Shown piece after piece: positions 15,268 to 22,862 of a DNA stretch of 64,000 nt (the first letter of the stretch is position 1; every line of letters begins with the position of its first letter). The translations under genes were made by a program, and so were the position numbers. Below the pieces are notes generated by a model. The model saw only the letters and a list, made by a program, of their open reading frames with translations, was not told the DNA's origin and ran no database searches. This stretch comes from Flavobacterium sp. UBA7680 (lineage in GTDB: Bacteria; Bacteroidota; Bacteroidia; Flavobacteriales; Flavobacteriaceae), in assembly GCF_002482975.1 (NCBI RefSeq), contig NZ_DLHA01000032.1:62001-126000 (forward strand), read 5' to 3'.

Positions 15268-17655
15268 TTAAGCTATTATTTTTTTATACGGAGCGATTGG
15301 GTTTTGCAGTTTTCCCTGAAATTGTAACAACGCCACAGGATCATCAAGATCGATCATGGTTTTGTTATTATTCAATTGCAAACGGTTCAGACAAGACAAC
15401 TGAAATTCGTTGGCAAATAAATCGTACTGCTCAAATTTAGCTTCCAGATGTGGGTTTTGTTCCTGATAATCAGAGATACATTCTGCCACTAATTCCCAAT
15501 AACGATCTTCAGAATAATTATCACTCGAAACTAAAATTGCGGACATGAAACGGAAAAATCCATCAAAAACATCAATAAAAATCGAAAGTAATTTTACGTC
15601 TTCAGGAACTTCAGCATAAATTCTGTCAATATTTTTAGGAACTACAACATCAGGATTTAGAATTACGGCTTCTTCGGTAATATCTTTCATGAAAGAACGT
15701 ACCGGAACATGATTTTCTAATCCTAAAATAAGGTTTTCGCCGTGCGGCATAAAAACCAAATCGTATTGATAAAAACAATGTAATAACGGACTCAAATACA
15801 CTTTGAAATATTCGGCAAGCCAATTGTCTATTGATAATGAAGAGGCTTTTATAATTTCTGATAATAATGAATTTCCGTCTTTATCCAAATGTAAAAATGC
15901 CGCCATTGTCATCAATTGTTCATCATTTTTAAGTTTTGCCACGGGGCTTTCTCTCCACAATGAAGCAATCATTTTATTGTACGGATTGTGTTTTCCAAAG
16001 CTTTCAAAATACGGATTGATGTAACTTACAGAAGCCACTTCACCCAACATTCCGAAACCTACTTTTTGCAGGTATTGATCTCCGCTTAACAATTGATCCA
16101 GCCATTCTGCCATTTCTGGAGCCGTTCCTAAATAAAAAACCGGTAAACCTCTCATAAAGCCCATATTCAGGATCGAAAGTGATGTTTTGGTATATAATTT
16201 TTTAGGATTACTTAAATTGAATAAAGTTCTGATCGATTGCTGTGCCTGATATAAATCTGGGCCGTAACCTACACAAATTAGTTTTTGCTTGGCTATTTCC
16301 GGCGAAAACAAATTGGCAAGTTTATTAAACCATTGCCATGGATGCACGGGAATAAAGAAATAATCGTTTGGATTTTGTCCTTTTTCTGAAATTGTGGCAT
16401 TGAATTTCGCAATGGTTTCTGCTCCTAATTCTTGTTGAATTAACGTATCATAATCCAGTTTTTGAGTTCCGGCATAAACGGTTCTGTCGCAGTGTCCAGC
16501 AAGCCACAAAATTTTGAATGGATTTCCGGCTTCGGGCGCGTAGGCTTTGTAATCCATGCTGTTGTAACCAATTCTTCCGTTATTGGCAACAAAGCCCGGA
16601 TGACCTTCCATCATGGCTTGTTCTATGGTTTGAAAATCAGAATTTGCAAGTGATTTTGAAGTCGAATTTTCCTTTAGTAATTTATAGCAGCTCCCGTAAA
16701 GTGTGCTTATAATTTCTTCCAGATAAGAAGGAATTAATTGTTCTGAAATTCCTAAACTTGTTTTGAATTCCTGAATAAAATCAACGGCATCTAAAGGAAT
16801 TAATACTTCATTTTTATATTTTGAAATCGAATTTACTTCAATATTCAAATGATTCATGGCAAGTAATTCTGCTTCAAAAGTATATTTAACCGAATTATCA
16901 TCAGAAAACAACGAATATGTATTTCCTGATTCTAAAATTGGTTTTATTAAAAGTTCGTGGGAAAACTCACAAATGGCTTTTTTTACCAGTAAACGATTGG
17001 CTTTTTCCCAAACTTCGGGCTGAATATGTGTGATGGCTTTTTCCGGAAATTCTAATTGATTTTCGTTATTCATTTCGGTATAATTGAGGTTAAATGAATC
17101 TATTTTTTTAATGAATTGCTCTCTTGTACAAAAAGCCAATAATGCGGTTTTATGAGGTAAAATGACTGCATCGGCATCTTCGAAACCTACGCGATGGCAG
17201 ATATCAAACATTTTTTTGTTGCGAATGTCAGGTTCAACCAATATTCTTTCGATGGTAAGATCTCTGAAAATAAATTTCATGATACTCGAAAAAATATGCC
17301 ACGTAAACTGATGTACCGGTTTTGTTGACGGCGCGACAATTATATGAATGCCGCAATCGTAATCCTGAACGGTGTAATAGTTCCCGATAATGTCTTGTTT
17401 TGGGTTATAACGTTCTAATAAAAACGAAATTTCTTCATTTACCAATCCGATAAAAACATCAGATTCCTTGGTTATTTTTTCATATTCTAAACGAACTTCT
17501 TCGAGATTTTTTCCCTGCATGCCCCAATATTGTGCATAATCACGATTGACCCAATCATGAATTATGGCAGCGTCTGCAGGCAAGTGCAACGGACGAAAAT
17601 CTATAGTCCCGAAATCCGGAATGGTTATACTATATATAGGTTTATATTTATCCAT
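15268..17655 (-). CDS. Fused GNAT acyltransferase / NIS siderophore synthetase
   Basis: A 795-residue fusion. Residues 1-185 are a GNAT acyltransferase (IHDWVNRDYAQYWGMQG, HIIVAPSTKPVHQFTW), and residues 205-795 are an IucA/IucC synthetase (EGHPGF, PVHPWQWFNKL, KTSLSILNMGFMRGL, HGENLILGLENHVPV). Such a fusion is known for bisucaberin-type systems, where one polypeptide both acylates N-hydroxycadaverine and condenses the product. Here the same two activities are encoded again downstream as separate genes, so this locus has two acyltransferase and two synthetase domains. Its start is ATG 17655 (MDKYKPIYS), as the homology to GNAT begins within a few residues. Confidence 0.92.
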   Translation of the reverse strand: MDKYKPIYSITIPDFGTIDFRPLHLPADAAIIHDWVNRDYAQYWGMQGKNLEEVRLEYEKITKESDVFIGLVNEEISFLLERYNPKQDIIGNYYTVQDYDCGIHIIVAPSTKPVHQFTWHIFSSIMKFIFRDLTIERILVEPDIRNKKMFDICHRVGFEDADAVILPHKTALLAFCTREQFIKKIDSFNLNYTEMNNENQLEFPEKAITHIQPEVWEKANRLLVKKAICEFSHELLIKPILESGNTYSLFSDDNSVKYTFEAELLAMNHLNIEVNSISKYKNEVLIPLDAVDFIQEFKTSLGISEQLIPSYLEEIISTLYGSCYKLLKENSTSKSLANSDFQTIEQAMMEGHPGFVANNGRIGYNSMDYKAYAPEAGNPFKILWLAGHCDRTVYAGTQKLDYDTLIQQELGAETIAKFNATISEKGQNPNDYFFIPVHPWQWFNKLANLFSPEIAKQKLICVGYGPDLYQAQQSIRTLFNLSNPKKLYTKTSLSILNMGFMRGLPVFYLGTAPEMAEWLDQLLSGDQYLQKVGFGMLGEVASVSYINPYFESFGKHNPYNKMIASLWRESPVAKLKNDEQLMTMAAFLHLDKDGNSLLSEIIKASSLSIDNWLAEYFKVYLSPLLHCFYQYDLVFMPHGENLILGLENHVPVRSFMKDITEEAVILNPDVVVPKNIDRIYAEVPEDVKLLSIFIDVFDGFFRFMSAILVSSDNYSEDRYWELVAECISDYQEQNPHLEAKFEQYDLFANEFQLSCLNRLQLNNNKTMIDLDDPVALLQFQGKLQNPIAPYKKIIA

Positions 17656-17710
17656 TTTATACTGTTTTAATTAAATTTTACTTCATTTGTGAATGAAATA
17701 TTCTTTGAGT

Positions 17711-17870
17711 GTAATTTATTTAAACACATAGAAACATAGCTTATCATACTGCAAAAAGGCATTTCACTAATAATAAATCGCATAGCTATGTGAAAAAATC
17801 TAGATTTTCTAAAACATGCTTCAATCTCAATCTAAGAAAATCTATGTTTCTATGTGTTTAAATAAATTAC
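17711..17870. repeat. Inverted repeat with 29-bp arms
   Basis: Perfect arms at 17711-17739 and 17842-17870 (core TTTAAACACATAGAAACATAG and complement, here shortened to ACACATAGAAACATAG) flank about 100 bp that contain a further short palindrome CATAGCTATG. No ORF is present. It occupies nearly all of the 230-bp gap between the fusion gene and the membrane acyltransferase gene. Confidence 0.75.
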
Positions 17871-17885
17871 GTCCAATTTTTGATT

Positions 17886-19001
17886 CTAACTATTTACAAT
17901 TAATTCATTGCTGTCTTTATTGCTCCACTTAGATTTCAACTGTATTTTAATTTGATTATAAACCAGCTGAATGCTTATACTTGTGGCAATTACAACCGGG
18001 AATAAACTTAAAACAAACCATTGATCGTGTTCCCAAAAACCTAAAACGTACATTCCCCAATTGATCAAAACCCATTGAATTACGTATAAACTTGTTACGT
18101 GTTTGCTGCAAAAAATCAATAAGTTAAATACGCCATTGTTTTCTTTAAACAAGTGAACGACAATGTTTATCAACCAATATAAAACAAGGTTTGTTCCGAG
18201 TAATAAAATGCTTCCGCCTGGTCCTAAATGATAATAATCTCCAAAATGATATTCGGGATTGGAGAAGTTTAAAATTCCGCCAACGGCGATAAAAGCTAAA
18301 CCAACGAATAACATTTTCTTAAAAAATAATTCCTGATTTTCGTTGAGTTCTTTGTACCATCTTCCTAAAAACATTCCGATTAAAATGAAAGCGCTCCATG
18401 GAAAAACAGGGAAATAAACATTAAACTGATTGCTGAAAAGCAAATCACAGATATAATCTAAGCCCACAATGCCGACTCTGAAACCGCTTAATTCTTTTGA
18501 AACGGCAATGATTGCTAAAGCCACAATCAATGGAACATATTTACTTTTGCTATAATGATTAATGAGTCCCATAATAAACAATGTGAGCCCAGCCAATTGT
18601 AGAATATCTCCCAAAAGCAAAAAGAAAATTCCGGTTTCTAATGTTCCTGATTTTAAACCATACGCCGAAACGAAAGCTTCTGGAAGTCCTCCAAAAATGA
18701 ATTCTGGAACCAGAAATTTTAAAAGGTTCATTCCGTAACCAACAGCCAGAATATATAATGCTCTTTTGCAAACGGCTGTAAAAGTTTGTCTTCTTGATAA
18801 TACAAAAGAAATTCCCATACTAACCAAAAACATAGTTGTTCCGCGGCCTAACCATAAAATAATTTCGCCTAAAACGGTTTTTGTCTGGGTTTCAATTGTT
18901 CCGTAAATTAACATCGTGTGAATCATCATCATCAAAATCACACTCATTCCTCTGGCAATATCGATCGCCAAAACTCTCTTTTTTTGTTGTACTGCTTCCA
19001 T
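17886..19001 (-). CDS. Membrane acyltransferase, HGSNAT/DUF1624-like
   Basis: A 371-residue protein with about ten predicted membrane segments. The N-terminus KRVLAIDIARGMSVILMMMIHTM is the signature of the heparan-alpha-glucosaminide N-acetyltransferase/DUF1624 and related acyltransferase families, with a conserved-type His in MMIHTM. The start codon follows the monooxygenase stop after 2 bp, so the two are translationally coupled. Within a siderophore operon it could acylate the siderophore or a precursor at the membrane, or help its export; that is inference, as no such partner belongs to the minimal pathway. Confidence 0.7.
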   Translation of the reverse strand: MEAVQQKKRVLAIDIARGMSVILMMMIHTMLIYGTIETQTKTVLGEIILWLGRGTTMFLVSMGISFVLSRRQTFTAVCKRALYILAVGYGMNLLKFLVPEFIFGGLPEAFVSAYGLKSGTLETGIFFLLLGDILQLAGLTLFIMGLINHYSKSKYVPLIVALAIIAVSKELSGFRVGIVGLDYICDLLFSNQFNVYFPVFPWSAFILIGMFLGRWYKELNENQELFFKKMLFVGLAFIAVGGILNFSNPEYHFGDYYHLGPGGSILLLGTNLVLYWLINIVVHLFKENNGVFNLLIFCSKHVTSLYVIQWVLINWGMYVLGFWEHDQWFVLSLFPVVIATSISIQLVYNQIKIQLKSKWSNKDSNELIVNS

Positions 19002-19003
19002 AA

Positions 19004-20335
19004 TTATGCGATGGTTTCAAATGCCGGAGATTCAATCACTTCTGCTGCGGGAACACCAAATTCCTGAAAAGCAATTTTGGTTTCTACAGCGTAATGCTCC
19101 ATTCCTGTTATTTCTTTAATGATGTATGAGTTTCTGTAACAAGCCATTCCTAAATCTGGTGTTACAAAACCGTGTGTATGTAATTCAGCATTTTGCACAA
19201 AAACTTCGCTTCCGTTTTGGTCAATCGAGTAGTTTCTGTTTGTAGCAAAACGACCTTTAACGTCCCATTGAATTCGGCTGGCAATTCCTTCTAAAAATTG
19301 AGGCAGTTTATAACCGTAACCAGTTGCTAAAACCAATGCATCGGTTTTGTGGCGGTATCTTTTATCTTGCTCCACCTGATGTAGTTCTAATTCAAAAGAT
19401 TGATTCATTTCATCGTAAATTCCTTTGGTACAAGCCGCGTTGGTTCTTAAATTCACATCAATTTCTGTAATTACTTTTTTGCTGTAAATGGTATCGAAAA
19501 TGGTTGCGATCAAATCTTTATTGATTCCTTTGTACAATAATTTCTGGTTCTTCAACAAATGATCTCTTTTGTCTGATGGAAGATTGTAGAAATAATCTAC
19601 ATATTCCGGAGAAGTCATTTCAAGCGTTAACTTGCTGTAATCCATTGGGAAAAATCTTGACGATCTTGTAATCCAGTTTAACTGGTATCCGTAAACATCA
19701 ATTTCCTGCAACAAATCGTTAAAAACTTCAGCAGCACTTTGTCCGCTTCCTAAAACTGTGATTGATTTTTGTTTTTGAAGTGAAGCTTTATTCTGAATAT
19801 ATGCTGAAGAATGAATCGCTTTTCCTTTTAAAGATTGACAAGATTTTGGAATATGCGGTGCAGTTCCGGTTCCTAAAACAATCTTTTTGGTTTTGTAAAT
19901 TGTCTCAACATTCGTTTTTGTAGAAAGCGTTGTTACGATATAAAGCTGCTGATTTTCATCATATTCAATTGCTGTAACTTCGGTATTAAAATAGATATTC
20001 GGTAACTTTTTAATTGCCCATTGACAGTATTGATTGTATTCATTTCTCAGTAATAAGAAGTTTTCACGAATGTAAAACGAATACATTTTTCCTTGTTCTT
20101 TGATGTAATTCAAAAAACTAAACGGACTTGTTGGATCTGCCAAAGTCACTAAATCTGCCAGAAACGGAATTTGTAACGTCGTGTCTTGAAGCAACATTCC
20201 CGGATGCCAGTTGAAAGATTCATTTTTATCAAAAAATAATCCGTCAAGGTTTTCAATTGGTGCGGTTAAACATGCCAAACTTAAATTGAAAGGCCCTACT
20301 CCAACTGCTATGAAATCGTATATTTTGTTTTGCAT
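19004..20335 (-). CDS. Lysine/diamine N-monooxygenase, SidA/IucD/PvdA family
   Basis: A 443-residue FAD- and NADPH-dependent enzyme that N-hydroxylates an omega-amino group, giving the hydroxamate-forming precursor. Visible: FAD site GVGPFNLSLACL (12-23), the substrate region DTTLQIPFLADLVTLADP, NADPH site VLGSGQSAAEVF near residue 195 and the C-terminal LATGYGYK motif. Given the neighbouring decarboxylase, the substrate is probably a decarboxylated diamine such as cadaverine or putrescine rather than the amino acid. It lies 6 bp downstream of the decarboxylase gene. Confidence 0.93.
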   Translation of the reverse strand: MQNKIYDFIAVGVGPFNLSLACLTAPIENLDGLFFDKNESFNWHPGMLLQDTTLQIPFLADLVTLADPTSPFSFLNYIKEQGKMYSFYIRENFLLLRNEYNQYCQWAIKKLPNIYFNTEVTAIEYDENQQLYIVTTLSTKTNVETIYKTKKIVLGTGTAPHIPKSCQSLKGKAIHSSAYIQNKASLQKQKSITVLGSGQSAAEVFNDLLQEIDVYGYQLNWITRSSRFFPMDYSKLTLEMTSPEYVDYFYNLPSDKRDHLLKNQKLLYKGINKDLIATIFDTIYSKKVITEIDVNLRTNAACTKGIYDEMNQSFELELHQVEQDKRYRHKTDALVLATGYGYKLPQFLEGIASRIQWDVKGRFATNRNYSIDQNGSEVFVQNAELHTHGFVTPDLGMACYRNSYIIKEITGMEHYAVETKIAFQEFGVPAAEVIESPAFETIA

Positions 20336-20341
20336 TTTATT

Positions 20342-21874
20342 TTAATTTTTTAATGAATATTCATTTCCGTGATATACAATCAAATCGATGATTTCTTCAA
20401 TATCTTTTGGAGTTGTTAACGGGTTTAATAAAGTGAATTTGAGAAATACTTCGTTGTAGACTTTTGTACTGGTAATGATGGCTTTACCTTCGTTAAATAT
20501 GGCTTTACGAATGTAACTGTTGATACCGCAGTATGAGTTTTCGTTTCCGGTAAATGGCGTGTAACGAAACACAATCGCACTGATTTCCGGTTTATGGATG
20601 ATTTCAAAATCTTCTCTGTTTCTTAGTAAATCTGCTGTAAATTGTGCATTAGCAATGGCTTTTTCCATATAAGAACTCAAACCTTCCGTTCCGATCATTC
20701 TCAATGTAAACCACAATTTTAAAGCATCAAAACGACGTGTTGTCTGGATTGATTTTTTTACCATATTTGGAATTCCTTCGTCTTCTTGTTCTTTAGAATT
20801 CAGATAATCAGCGTGGTATTTGATATAATCTACAAATGATTTATCTCTCATAAAAAAGCCGCTTGAACTTACGGGCTGATAAAAAGTTTTGTGATAATCT
20901 ATGGTAACAGAATCTGATAATTCGATTCCGTTTAATTTTTCTTTATGAAGATTGCTAATTAATAAACCGCCGCCGTAAGCTGCATCTACGTGAAACCAAA
21001 TATCATTTTCATTGGCAACTGAAGCAATTTCTGCCAATGGATCTATAGAACCAAAATCTGTTGTTCCGGCTGTTCCTACAATTGCAATTGGAATATTTCC
21101 TAAATCTTTTTGCTGCTGAATTACCTTTTTTAAAGCGTTGACATTCATTTTAAAATCAGGATCTACAGCAACTGGAATCACGGCATTTTGCCCTAAACCT
21201 AAAAGGCTTAAGTTTTTCTTTAAACTAAAATGACTTACTTCTGAACATAAAACCCTGAATTTTGAAGCTTCAGGCGGAAGTCCGTCCATTTTTGGATCGA
21301 TCCCGAAATGTTTTTTAATGTAATGATCTCTTGCCAAAAGTAATCCCATCATGTTCGATTGCGTTCCACCGCTGGTGAAAATTCCGTCGGCATTTTCAGG
21401 ATAACCCAATTTGTCAAGCGTCCATTCGACTAATTTTAATTCGATGAAAGTTGCTCCCGTACTTTGATCGTACGTATCCATTGAAGAATTTAATGACGAT
21501 ACAAAAGCTTCTGCCACAAGTGTTGGCGTTAAAATAGGGCAATTAAGATGCGCTATGTATTTGGGATTATGAAAATGAATACAATCATCTAAATAAATAT
21601 CTTTTAATTCATCCAGAACATAATCTAGGCTTTTTCCTCTTTTATTTTCTTCGAGATAAATATTATCAATTTTTCGTTTAATCGTCGAAATACTGGTTCC
21701 GGTAAAGGGTGTATCTCTTTCTTTTAAATGATTTTCAATTGTTTTAATGGCCTTTTTCATGCTTTTCTTATAAATCCCAATTGATTTATTGTTGTTAGAA
21801 AAAACATGTTTATCGTGCGCATTTTCAATTATGACTTCTTGCAGTATTGTTTCTAATTTTTCTTGTGCCTCCAT
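20342..21874 (-). CDS. PLP-dependent (lysine/ornithine-type) decarboxylase of the siderophore pathway
   Basis: A 510-residue group II PLP decarboxylase of the DesA/aromatic-amino-acid type. Visible: SGGTQSNMMGLLLARD, GTAGTTDFGSIDP, HVDAAYGGG, and the PLP Lys329 in IDYHKTFYQP. It would supply the diamine (cadaverine or putrescine) to the following N-monooxygenase, as in desferrioxamine and bisucaberin pathways. It is the first gene of the biosynthetic run; a promoter and palindromic operator sit directly upstream (21886-21946). The amino-acid specificity cannot be decided here. Confidence 0.92.
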   Translation of the reverse strand: MEAQEKLETILQEVIIENAHDKHVFSNNNKSIGIYKKSMKKAIKTIENHLKERDTPFTGTSISTIKRKIDNIYLEENKRGKSLDYVLDELKDIYLDDCIHFHNPKYIAHLNCPILTPTLVAEAFVSSLNSSMDTYDQSTGATFIELKLVEWTLDKLGYPENADGIFTSGGTQSNMMGLLLARDHYIKKHFGIDPKMDGLPPEASKFRVLCSEVSHFSLKKNLSLLGLGQNAVIPVAVDPDFKMNVNALKKVIQQQKDLGNIPIAIVGTAGTTDFGSIDPLAEIASVANENDIWFHVDAAYGGGLLISNLHKEKLNGIELSDSVTIDYHKTFYQPVSSSGFFMRDKSFVDYIKYHADYLNSKEQEDEGIPNMVKKSIQTTRRFDALKLWFTLRMIGTEGLSSYMEKAIANAQFTADLLRNREDFEIIHKPEISAIVFRYTPFTGNENSYCGINSYIRKAIFNEGKAIITSTKVYNEVFLKFTLLNPLTTPKDIEEIIDLIVYHGNEYSLKN

Positions 21875-21885
21875 TGTGGTATTTA

Positions 21886-21902
21886 TTTAGATTGATTCTA
21901 AA
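21886..21902. promoter_or_regulatory. Palindromic operator TTTAGA-N5-TCTAAA (siderophore operon)
   Basis: TTTAGATTGATTCTAAA is a perfect 6-bp inverted repeat with a 5-bp spacer, 12 bp before the decarboxylase start codon and 13 bp downstream of the -7 box, a position where a repressor blocks transcription. The same palindrome occurs before the response-regulator gene at 22682. The pattern is reminiscent of DtxR/Fur-type iron boxes; the regulator is not identified. Confidence 0.6.
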
Positions 21903-21915
21903 GAATAATTTTCCA

Positions 21916-21946
21916 CAAATGTAGTTTTGTACGAAAATTAAATCAA
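21916..21946 (-). promoter_or_regulatory. Promoter of the siderophore biosynthesis operon
   Basis: On the minus strand TTG (21944-21946), a 20-bp spacer and TACATTTG (21916-21923) match the Bacteroidota -33/-7 elements (TTG, TAnnTTTG). The predicted start of transcription falls just before the palindrome at 21886-21902. Confidence 0.6.
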
Positions 21947-22046
21947 TACCATAAAAAAGTGAAAATTATTTCTATAATTGAGGTAGTCAAAATACCTCAA
22001 TTATAGTAGGAAATAAAGCATAAAATTTCTATAAAAAATACGAAAA

Positions 22047-22673
22047 TTACTTTATTTTTTTCTCTAATGCATAAAGTATCAGTTCAGGTGTGGTGTGCCT
22101 GCCCGTTTTTTTCATGATGTTTTTTCGATGTGTCCTGAAGGTATGAATGCTGATAAAAAGCTGTGATGCGATATTTTTTCCATTATCACCCTGCGCAATT
22201 TTCTTGAGAATTTCAAATTCTCTTAGCGTCAGTTTTTCATCACTTTGGGCGGTTGGCAGAGCAAAAACATCAATAAATGTATTTAAGGTTTTGGGACATA
22301 TATAACGTTCCCCGTGCTGAATTTTATATAAGGCATCAAAAATGGTTTGTTCTTCACAATCTTTTGATATAAAGCCGTTTATATTTTCTTTTAAGAAACT
22401 GTCAATGGTTTGTTTGTTCTTAAAATACGAAAGGATTATGATTTTGCATTGCGGGTATTTTGTTTTGATAATTTTGAGATCATCATCATAAAACAAAAAA
22501 ATATTATTGGGGTCAATAATCAAGCATTCTATATTATTTTTATCCAAACATTTAAACAACTCTTCTCGTGAATTTGTCACTTTTAAGCTGGGTGTTTTGA
22601 CGAGCTTTTTTAGTGTGTGCCTCAATCCAATTATGTGTAGGTTTTCAGAATCGGCAATAAGGAAATTTTTCAT
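22047..22673 (-). CDS. Response regulator with LuxR-type DNA-binding domain
   Basis: A 208-residue two-domain regulator. Receiver domain 1-125 with acidic Asp8, phospho-acceptor candidate Asp54 in LIIDPNN and Lys in FISKDC; C-terminal LuxR/NarL helix-turn-helix with LTLREFEILKKIAQGDNGKNIASQLFISIHTFRTHRKNIMKKTG. No partner histidine kinase is in the window, so it is an orphan here. It lies between the siderophore operon and the TonB receptor gene, and its promoter carries the same TTTAGA-N5-TCTAAA palindrome as the biosynthetic operon, so it is probably co-regulated with them and may adjust siderophore genes. Confidence 0.88.
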   Translation of the reverse strand: MKNFLIADSENLHIIGLRHTLKKLVKTPSLKVTNSREELFKCLDKNNIECLIIDPNNIFLFYDDDLKIIKTKYPQCKIIILSYFKNKQTIDSFLKENINGFISKDCEEQTIFDALYKIQHGERYICPKTLNTFIDVFALPTAQSDEKLTLREFEILKKIAQGDNGKNIASQLFISIHTFRTHRKNIMKKTGRHTTPELILYALEKKIK

Positions 22674-22681
22674 TTTTACTA

Positions 22682-22706
22682 TTTAGATTTAGTCTAAACA
22701 AAAGTA
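22682..22706 (-). promoter_or_regulatory. Operator TTTAGA-N5-TCTAAA abutting a -7 box
   Basis: TTTAGATTTAGTCTAAA (22682-22698) lies 8 bp before the response-regulator start. It directly abuts a minus-strand -7 element TACTTTTG (22699-22706). No clear -33 element is seen. Same palindrome as at 21886-21902. Confidence 0.55.
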
Positions 22707-22811
22707 ATATAAAAATGGTTATTATGCAGTTAATTGGATGTAAAAAAATAGTTTTTTTCTTATAATCAAAAAAGTTTTTTGTGATAAGATGAATATACTA
22801 AAAACAAAAAA

Positions 22812-22830
22812 GCCCGGACAATGTCCGAGC
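22812..22830 (-). terminator. Terminator of the siderophore receptor gene
   Basis: On the minus strand GCTCGGAC-ATT-GTCCGGGC is followed by a run of six T, 32 bp after the receptor stop codon. Confidence 0.8.
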
Positions 22831-22862
22831 CTTTTGCTATTCAATACTGCTTTTAAATTCTC

